Shown here one piece after another: positions 1 to 4,304 of a stretch of 5,267 bases of DNA (position 1 is the stretch's first letter; the number at the start of each line of letters is the position of its first letter). The position numbers were made by a program, and so were the translations under genes. This DNA is from Planctomycetaceae bacterium. GTDB lineage: Bacteria; Planctomycetota; Planctomycetia; Pirellulales; Thermoguttaceae. The notes under the pieces are model-generated. The model was given only the letters and a program-made list of their open reading frames with translations. It ran no database searches and was not told the origin of the DNA. The stretch is taken from positions 1 through 5,267 of the forward strand of contig JAIRPZ010000305.1 in the NCBI GenBank assembly GCA_031256755.1, given 5' to 3'.

Positions 1-325
1 CGGCTGCGGAAACGGGAACGTCAAAGCGGGAGGAACGGTCAAGTTTTCTTCCGGCGAGGCGATGCCTGCGGGAACGGTCTTTTTTGAAACAGAAAAGAAC
101 CGGTATATGGGTGAGATCAAAGACGGAACGTTTGAACTTGGCGGTATTCGTCCGGGTGACGGCTTGCCGGCGGGTATTTATCAGGTGTCGGTGCAGGAAC
201 TTGACATGGTAGAAAATCCGTTAATTGCAGAGCGTTTCCGTTCTGCGGCGACATCGGGAATCTCTTTTGAAGTCCGAAAAGGCAGCAAAAAGAATTTCTT
301 TGAAATCGTTGTCGAGAAGCCGTAA
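1..325 (+). CDS. Small planctomycete-type lipoprotein, transthyretin/carboxypeptidase-regulatory-like fold (5' end missing)
   Basis: The reading frame is open from base 2 to the TAA at 323-325, giving 107 visible residues; its start lies before the window. The first visible residues are Gly-Cys-Gly. The Cys (codon 5-7) sits where a lipobox Cys would be, so most of the mature protein is present and only the signal peptide is lost, though the residues needed to confirm a lipobox are outside. The body reads as a short beta-sandwich: a 'GGTVKF ... GTVFFET' strand pair, then 'GTFELGGIRPGDGLPAGIYQVSV' spread over bases 125-195, then a 'TSGISFEV' and 'FFEIVVEKP' end. This pattern is familiar from small planctomycete lipoproteins, often found beside DUF1559 prepilin-like genes (recalled, not searched). 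Probable place: anchored in a membrane, facing the periplasm. Molecular role unknown. The internal ATG at 62 is not the start, because homologous sequence continues upstream of it. Confidence 0.8.
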   Translation, partial: GCGNGNVKAGGTVKFSSGEAMPAGTVFFETEKNRYMGEIKDGTFELGGIRPGDGLPAGIYQVSVQELDMVENPLIAERFRSAATSGISFEVRKGSKKNFFEIVVEKP

Positions 326-437
326 CGCTTATTCGTGAAAGCAGGCGAAATTGCCGGCAGCGGTTGACAGAAGTCCGTTCCGGCTTGCAAAGAGACAATC
401 CGCAGATTAGCATGAAAGGAGAATTTGTATTTCTCCG
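326..437 (+). other. Intergenic leader before the RNase HII-like gene
   Basis: This 112-base gap holds a TTGACA at 364-369, but the hexamers 16-18 bases downstream are poor -10 matches. A second weak pair is TTGCAA (385-390) and TAGCAT (408-413) with a 17-base spacer, 4 of 6 matches each. Neither is convincing as a promoter. An AAAGGAG at 415-421 is the only good Shine-Dalgarno sequence in the window, but it lies 16 bases before the ATG at 438. I see no intrinsic terminator for the lipoprotein gene: GCCGG (353-357) and CCGGC (380-384) could pair, but the loop is long and no T run follows. Confidence 0.45.
418..436 (+). promoter_or_regulatory. Small inverted repeat masking the Shine-Dalgarno of the RNase HII-like gene
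   Basis: GGAGAA (418-423) and TTCTCC (431-436) are a perfect 6-bp inverted repeat around a 7-base loop. The left arm contains the GGAG of the only Shine-Dalgarno-like sequence here, and the right arm ends one base before the ATG at 438. If folded, the hairpin would hide the ribosome site and bring it closer to the start codon in space. A 6-bp repeat of this kind can arise by chance, so function is inference. Confidence 0.35.
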
Positions 438-1283
438 ATGTTGATTTTCGGTACAGACGAAGCCGGTTATGGTCCGAATCTTGGTCCGCTCGTTGTCTCT
501 TTGACGGCGTGGGAAGCCGAGCCGGCAGATTTTCTCCCGCTTGCCGAAGATTTACAGCAAAACCGAATTCTCATCGGCGATTCCAAAAAAGTGTATCACA
601 GCGGCGGTTCACTGATTCCGCTTGAAACCGGCGTTTTAGTGCCGATGAGGTTTCTGAATCAACAGGATTCTCCGGTCGCTGCCGGTGAAGAACAAATCCG
701 GCATCTCGTCCCGAAACTAACCTCCATCTTACACAAACGGAATGTCCGGCTGTCGGGAATGCACTACCGGTCTATCGAACCGGCGGAATTCAACCGGATG
801 CTCGACCGGTTCGGTTCCAAAGGATCGCTCCTTTCGGATACAACCCTCCGTCTGATTACAGAGCAAATCGCACGAATAACGTCCGACTCGCCCATTCTGG
901 TCCTTTGCGATAAACATGGCGGACGGAATCATTATCTTGATTTGCTGACCGCATTTTTCCCCGGTGCGTTTATCCGCATCATACAGGAAAGCCGGGAAAG
1001 CAGTGTGTACCGGATTTTGAACGGCATAAACGGCAGCCGGCAGATCGAATTCCGTTTTCTTGCCAAAGGCGAATCACAGTTGCCGGTTGCTTTGGCTTCA
1101 ATGTTATCAAAGTACCGGCGTGAATTAGCCATGATCCGGTTCAATGAGTTTTGGCGGCGGCATTTGCCGCACATCCGCCCGACGGCCGGGTATCCTGAAG
1201 ATGCCGGACGGTTCAGGCAGGAAATTGCCGCCGTGCAGAAACAACTCGGCATACCGGACTGTGAAATATGGCGTAACCGGTAA
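438..1283 (+). CDS. Divergent ribonuclease HII-family protein (281 aa)
   Basis: Family RNase HII endonucleases cut the RNA strand of RNA-DNA hybrids and single ribonucleotides in DNA. Visible signatures: 'GTDEAGYGPNLGPLVV' at residues 5-20 matches the N-terminal DEAG-R-G-P-L-GP-VV block, with D7 and E8 as the first two metal ligands; 'GDSKK' at 47-51 matches the conserved DSKKL; 'VLCDKHGG' at 155-162 supplies D158, as in the E. coli 'VDGN' Asp108 region; 'KGESQLPVALASMLSKYRREL' spread over 210-230 matches 'KGD ... AAASILAKVTRD', so E212 stands where E. coli has Asp126. Two departures matter: the substrate-sensing GRG loop is GYG (10-12), and the fourth acid is Glu. The protein is also longer than usual for RNase HII (about 200 aa). 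ATG 438 is chosen because the first motif follows directly; upstream in-frame codons include only a non-standard ATT at 429, 7 bases after GGAG. Family assignment is good; activity is uncertain, so no symbol is given. Confidence 0.8.
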   Translation: MLIFGTDEAGYGPNLGPLVVSLTAWEAEPADFLPLAEDLQQNRILIGDSKKVYHSGGSLIPLETGVLVPMRFLNQQDSPVAAGEEQIRHLVPKLTSILHKRNVRLSGMHYRSIEPAEFNRMLDRFGSKGSLLSDTTLRLITEQIARITSDSPILVLCDKHGGRNHYLDLLTAFFPGAFIRIIQESRESSVYRILNGINGSRQIEFRFLAKGESQLPVALASMLSKYRRELAMIRFNEFWRRHLPHIRPTAGYPEDAGRFRQEIAAVQKQLGIPDCEIWRNR

Positions 1284-1321
1284 AGAACAGCGGTCATCGC
1301 CGGTGCCTGCGTGTCCGGGAC

Positions 1322-1350
1322 TTGACATACGCCCGAATTTATGGGAAAAT
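1322..1350 (+). promoter_or_regulatory. Sigma70-like promoter for the MshEN-domain gene
   Basis: A consensus -35 TTGACA (1322-1327) is followed by a 17-base spacer and GAAAAT (1345-1350), 4 of 6 matches to TATAAT, with an extended -10 TG at 1342-1343 (TGG before the hexamer). Transcription would begin near 1357, leaving about 10 untranslated bases before the ATG at 1367. The TTG at 1322 is also an in-frame possible start codon; the promoter reading argues that it is the -35 element instead. Confidence 0.6.
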
Positions 1351-1366
1351 TCAAACAGACCGAATC

Positions 1367-2095
1367 ATGACTCCCAAACGCCGTCCTTTTGAAGCACTGA
1401 TACTTGCCAACGGGCTGGTTTCGGCGGAAGACCTGAAACACATACGTTCTTATGCCGCCGCGGTCGGTATTGAACTGTATGAAGCCGTTTTGCAGAAAAA
1501 GTCCGCCGTCGCCGAAGCAGTGATGACGGCTTATGCCGAATCGCTCGGTTTGCCGTTTATCCGGCTGGACGAAGTGATGTTTGACGAAACGCTCATCGGG
1601 CAGATTGATCCGATCACCGCCCGGCAGCACTCTTTTATACCGGTGAAACAGGAACAGGGCTGCGTTATTTTAGCCGCAGCGAAACCGATTGTTCCGAATG
1701 TCGAAGACGAAATCAGGATGCTTTTCGGCATGCCGGTGCGGTGTGTGATCTGTATTCCGGCAGAATTAAATACGGCAATCGCAAAATACTATCCCCGTCA
1801 CGCAACGCGGGTTATCAAACCGGACGCAAAAGCGGCGGATTTCAGTCCGGCAATACAAAAACAATCCGCAAAAACGGAAGACGAAGAATTGACCGCTGAA
1901 CAAAAAAAGAACCGGATTCTGCTCGCGTTTGTTGCGTTCATCTTTACGTTTTTGTTTTTTCACTTCATTCCTGACTTTCTGCCTTTTCCGAAATCTATCG
2001 CGGCATCATGGTATTTCAGACCGTTGTTCTTTTTCATCGGCATGACCGCTGCCGGTTCGGCTGCCGCTGCCGTTTGGAAAAAACTGAGCCGATAA
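1367..2095 (+). CDS. Stand-alone GspE/MshE N-terminal (MshEN-like) domain protein with C-terminal membrane helices (242 aa)
   Basis: Residues 6-142 follow the N-terminal domain of type II secretion/type IV pilus ATPases: a helical part, 'LILANGLVSAEDL' (11-23), then 'LGLPFIRLDEV' (60-70), 'IPVKQEQGCVILAAAKP' (91-107) and 'LNTAIAKYY' (134-142), the usual end of the domain. No ATPase domain follows: there is no Walker A or B. A charged linker (about 145-182, with 'KTEDEELTAEQKKNR') leads to two hydrophobic segments, about 184-205 and 216-236. The protein is therefore probably membrane-anchored, with the MshEN part in the cytoplasm. In the MshEN family this domain can bind cyclic di-GMP, but the 'RLG' start of that motif is replaced here (P7-F8-E9 when aligned on G16), so binding is doubtful. 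Start: ATG 1367 rather than the TTG at 1322, which lies in the -35 box. No Shine-Dalgarno is visible. Role unknown; a sensor or docking part for a pilus or secretion machine is a guess. Confidence 0.75.
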   Translation: MTPKRRPFEALILANGLVSAEDLKHIRSYAAAVGIELYEAVLQKKSAVAEAVMTAYAESLGLPFIRLDEVMFDETLIGQIDPITARQHSFIPVKQEQGCVILAAAKPIVPNVEDEIRMLFGMPVRCVICIPAELNTAIAKYYPRHATRVIKPDAKAADFSPAIQKQSAKTEDEELTAEQKKNRILLAFVAFIFTFLFFHFIPDFLPFPKSIAASWYFRPLFFFIGMTAAGSAAAAVWKKLSR

Positions 2096-2107
2096 CAGCA
2101 CCGCCGT
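2096..2107. other. 12-base convergent gap without a clear terminator
   Basis: The stop codon of the MshEN-domain gene (+ strand, 2093-2095) and that of the secreted protein gene (- strand, 2108-2110) are 12 bases apart. The gap has no room for a terminator. TCGGCT (2057-2062) and AGCCGA (2087-2092) could pair across 24 bases within the + strand gene, but no T run follows, so I do not call it an intrinsic terminator. Transcripts from the two sides probably overlap at their 3' ends. Confidence 0.5.
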
Positions 2108-3196
2108 TTATTTAGCCATTTCACGGAAGTATTGTTCGATAATATCGCGGTAGTAGGACGGAAATTCTTTTTCGATTTTCAGCAAGGCTTCTTCCCGTTC
2201 TTTCGGCGACAGATTGCCCCAGTTTGTTCCCTGCAAAAGGTCTTTGGGATTGACATTTCCGGGGGCTTTTAATTGCCGGGCTTCCGAATCTTGGGCGGGA
2301 TTTGCCGACTGCTGTTGTTGCTGCTGCCCCGGTTGTTGTCCCTGCTGTCCGTTTTTCGCCTGCTTCTCGACCTGCTCGATCAACTTGTCCAGCGATTCCA
2401 GCACATCTTTTTCGGCTTTCTGCGTGCCGTCATCAGCCCGTCCCTTGCCCAAACGGCGGCGGACATCGTCCATTTTTTTGGCGATCTTTTGCGGGTCTTC
2501 CGCACTGTTCGGTTTCTCATTTTCTTTGCCGGGTTTATCCTGTTTTTCTTTTTCCGTATCGGGATTTTCTTCCGGTTTTTGCGGTTTCGTTTTGCCGGCG
2601 GTCTCCTCTTTTTCGTAAGGAATCAATTTTGCCAATTCCGTATAACGGCGTGGAACGTCCCCGTTTTCCGCAAGTTCATAAAACGGTGCCAAGGATTCTC
2701 CAGCCCTTTTGTCATCGCTGAAATGATGGGCCATAATGGCTCTCATGGCCAGTACGCCTGCCGGATCAATACTTTCTTCCGGGGTGATTTTTCCCAAAAC
2801 GTCATCGGCTTCGTCATAAAGCCGGGCTTGGACAAGCCGGAGAGCAAGATAGAAACGGAGCGATCCCCGTAAATATTTGTTTTCGGCGGGAATCTGCTCC
2901 GGCAGCGGCGGAACCGTGAATTTCTGACCAAAAGGGAGTTCCTTCCATGCCAGATCGTCGCAGATTTCCAGAAAGTTGCGGACAGGTTCCGAGGACGACC
3001 GCAGTGCCGCGATTACGTGTTCAAACAGAGCGGTGCCGGAAAGTCCGGCGGGCAGTTCGGCACCGGCGTTGTTGAGAACCCGCGACAGTTCGGTACGGAC
3101 AGATTCAGGATCAGGACGTTCCCAGTCCCCTTTTTCGGCGGAAACGGCGTAAAAAGGAACGCACAGCAGCAGCGTTAAAAAAATTGAGCGGTTCAT
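2108..3196 (-). CDS. Secreted planctomycete-type protein: helical N-terminal half, charged and Gln-rich linkers, C-terminal 'WGNL' block (362 aa)
   Basis: The chosen ATG (3194-3196) gives a clean signal peptide: 'MNR', a hydrophobic core at 5-18, and a likely cut after 'VSA' at residue 20. Longer in-frame starts upstream would add a Cys/Arg/Lys-rich stretch translated from the promoter region, so they are rejected. Residues about 105-190 are helical and TPR-like ('FYLALRLVQARLYDEADDVL'). Then come a Lys/Glu/Pro-rich linker (about 196-237), a helix at 240-280 ('MDDVRRRLGKG ... LESLDKLIEQVEKQ'), a Gln run (284-296, six Gln in a row at 291-296) and a C-terminal block 'NWGNLSPKEREEALLKI' (325-341) ending 'YRDIIEQYFREMAK'. 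From memory, the last two parts form a pattern repeated in planctomycete exported proteins of unknown function, sometimes near BatA/MoxR-type loci. The protein is probably periplasmic. No catalytic motif is seen. It has its own promoter and appears monocistronic. Confidence 0.8.
   Translation of the reverse strand: MNRSIFLTLLLCVPFYAVSAEKGDWERPDPESVRTELSRVLNNAGAELPAGLSGTALFEHVIAALRSSSEPVRNFLEICDDLAWKELPFGQKFTVPPLPEQIPAENKYLRGSLRFYLALRLVQARLYDEADDVLGKITPEESIDPAGVLAMRAIMAHHFSDDKRAGESLAPFYELAENGDVPRRYTELAKLIPYEKEETAGKTKPQKPEENPDTEKEKQDKPGKENEKPNSAEDPQKIAKKMDDVRRRLGKGRADDGTQKAEKDVLESLDKLIEQVEKQAKNGQQGQQPGQQQQQQSANPAQDSEARQLKAPGNVNPKDLLQGTNWGNLSPKEREEALLKIEKEFPSYYRDIIEQYFREMAK
2309..2347 (-). repeat. 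Gln-codon low-complexity tract inside the secreted protein gene
   Basis: Residues 284-296 are Gln broken only by Gly and Pro, and the last six codons (2309-2326) are an unbroken mix of CAG and CAA. The mixed codons would limit strand slippage. It looks like a flexible linker between the helix at 240-280 and the C-terminal block. Confidence 0.7.
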
Positions 3197-3230
3197 AGCA
3201 GTTCGGCGGCAGTTTGTTTTGTAAATATCC

Positions 3231-3251
3231 CCGGAAGTTCTGCACTTCCGG
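3231..3251 (-). promoter_or_regulatory. Perfect 8-bp stem-loop at the 5' end of the secreted protein mRNA
   Basis: CCGGAAGT (3231-3238) and ACTTCCGG (3244-3251) are exact reverse complements around a 5-base loop (TCTGC on the + strand). It begins about three bases after the predicted transcription start near 3254 on the - strand. No T run follows in the - direction, so it is not an intrinsic terminator of the upstream pyruvyl transferase gene. Possible roles are an mRNA-stabilising 5' hairpin or a dyad operator just downstream of the promoter. Confidence 0.55.
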
Positions 3252-3260
3252 CATTTCTGC

Positions 3261-3289
3261 ATTGTAATTTTGTGAAACCGGAATGTCAA
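3261..3289 (-). promoter_or_regulatory. Strong sigma70-like promoter for the secreted protein gene
   Basis: On the - strand, TTGACA (3289-3284) is a full -35 consensus, followed by exactly 17 bases and TACAAT (3266-3261), 5 of 6 matches to TATAAT. It lies in the 114-base gap between the pyruvyl transferase gene (stop at 3311-3313) and the secreted protein gene (start at 3196). Predicted transcription start is near A at 3254, giving a leader of about 58 bases. This is the best promoter in the window. Confidence 0.8.
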
Positions 3290-3306
3290 GACAACCCTGA
3301 AACCGG
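3273..3306 (-). repeat. 9-bp direct repeat around the -35 box
   Basis: TGAAACCGG occurs on the + strand at 3273-3281 and again at 3298-3306 (CCGGTTTCA read along the - strand), 25 bases apart. One copy is in the promoter spacer and the other is just upstream of the -35. Two regulator half-sites on nearly the same face of DNA are possible, but CCGG-containing words are common throughout this sequence, so chance is a real alternative. Confidence 0.4.
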
Positions 3307-3310
3307 CGGA

Positions 3311-4264
3311 TCAACGGCTGCCGATAAACTGTTTGACCCGATCTTCCAATCGGGCGGCAATTTTCGGAATGTCCGGCGAAGAACCCAGCAGGTATCCCTT
3401 GCGTCCGTCAGGAAAGAAAAGATGTTCAACCAAGTTGCCGTCTTTGTCGATGCCGAGATGGTTCATCAATTCTTTGATACCGGAAAAACGCGGATCATAC
3501 AAGTCCTTTGTAACTAAAATCACCGGCGTTCCCATTGCCAGACAAGGCAGCGCAACGTGAATCATCGTTGTAACAACCAGTTTTGCTTCGGAATAATCCT
3601 GCAAATACTGTTCGGCACGGCGGAAACGTTCTGTCTGCGGAACCCGGCGGGAACAATAATGCGTCCGCCGGACGAATTCGTTTTGACCGGTAAAAAACAT
3701 ATCGAGGATATTTTCGAGCCGCCGGCGTACTTTTTTCGGTGTCAGTTTGACCGACAACGGATGCAGTTTGGAATTGAGCCAATTCATCGTTTGCGATCGG
3801 TCAAAATCAACAAAGTAGATTTTATTGTTCCGTTGTTCTATCGGAACGTGATAGGTTTTACCGAGTGTCAGTGTTAAACAGCCGGAAAAATAGGCATCGA
3901 TTCCTTTGGATTGAAAAAAGCCAAGTGTGGTCTCATCCCGGCAGCCGATTGGTTCATGTTTTTTCAGATAGTCCAGCATTTTTTGCGGTACGGCATCGGG
4001 ATTAACAAGATGAAAGGCAATGTACAGCGGGTCGATGTCTTCGGACGGTACTGCATTTCCTTCCCAAATATGCCACCACGCATTCAGGATCAGTTTGACA
4101 CGATCTCCTTTGTAAAATGCAGTTTCTTCGCGGTCAATGTAAGTATCAACCTGCGGCAGAAACTGCCGGGCGGCAATACTCTGAACGTGATCGCCGACAT
4201 TCATTTTGTCATCGTAAAAACCGGGATGGTGTTTGCACTCGTATTGTAACAGGGCGTATTTCAT
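3311..4264 (-). CDS. Polysaccharide pyruvyl transferase-family protein (317 aa)
   Basis: Enzymes of this family (PF04230; CsaB, WcaK, EpsI and relatives) move pyruvate from phosphoenolpyruvate to a sugar of a surface polysaccharide as a ketal. Seen here: an N-terminal 'NVGDHVQSIAARQFLP' (22-37), matching the family 'N.GD..Q..A' start; 'PIGCRDETT' (105-113), then 'AYFSGCLTLTL' (124-134), the usual end of the N-terminal half; and 'VVTTMIHVALPCLAMGTPVIL' spread over 230-250, matching the family '(S/T)xRxH..LP...G.PV' block. The Arg of RxH is Met here (M234, codon 3563-3565) and H236 is kept. No signal peptide or membrane helix is seen, so it is cytoplasmic. The ATG at 4262-4264 is chosen because the conserved N-terminus follows at once; the frame stays open upstream into the preceding glycosyltransferase gene but that extension is not family-like. 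There is no Shine-Dalgarno. It lies 40 bases after the glycosyltransferase gene and is probably cotranscribed with it. Confidence 0.82.
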   Translation of the reverse strand: MKYALLQYECKHHPGFYDDKMNVGDHVQSIAARQFLPQVDTYIDREETAFYKGDRVKLILNAWWHIWEGNAVPSEDIDPLYIAFHLVNPDAVPQKMLDYLKKHEPIGCRDETTLGFFQSKGIDAYFSGCLTLTLGKTYHVPIEQRNNKIYFVDFDRSQTMNWLNSKLHPLSVKLTPKKVRRRLENILDMFFTGQNEFVRRTHYCSRRVPQTERFRRAEQYLQDYSEAKLVVTTMIHVALPCLAMGTPVILVTKDLYDPRFSGIKELMNHLGIDKDGNLVEHLFFPDGRKGYLLGSSPDIPKIAARLEDRVKQFIGSR

Positions 4265-4304
4265 TTTATTTTGTACGGAAAGGATTAACGAAAAGGTAAA
4301 GTTT

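Noticed and set aside
353..384. GCCGG/CCGGC pairing after the lipoprotein gene as a terminator
   Set aside because: Only five base pairs, a 22-base loop and no following T run.
364..392. TTGACA at 364-369 as a promoter of the RNase HII-like gene
   Set aside because: No -10 hexamer with more than three matches lies 16-18 bases downstream; GACAAT at 394-399 is 24 bases away.
932..1630. A 232-codon open frame on the - strand across the RNase HII-like and MshEN-domain genes
   Set aside because: It crosses two well-supported + strand genes and the promoter between them, and its translation shows no family motif.
2214..2872. Long + strand frames opposite the secreted protein gene, rich in Cys, Phe and Leu
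   Set aside because: They are mirror frames of the Gln-, Lys- and Glu-rich coding sequence (Gln codons read as Cys/Leu/Ala on the other strand); no start signal or recognisable domain.
3111..3255. A frame on the - strand opening with an ATG (3253-3255) almost at the predicted RNA 5' end, running into the secreted protein gene
   Set aside because: It overlaps the signal peptide coding region in another frame, its sequence is Arg/Phe-rich without family features, and part of it is simply the stem-loop; most likely chance.
4265..4304. TACAAA/AAAAT sequence before the pyruvyl transferase gene as a promoter
   Set aside because: No good -35 at the right distance; AT-rich sequence alone is weak evidence, and the short gap fits cotranscription better.
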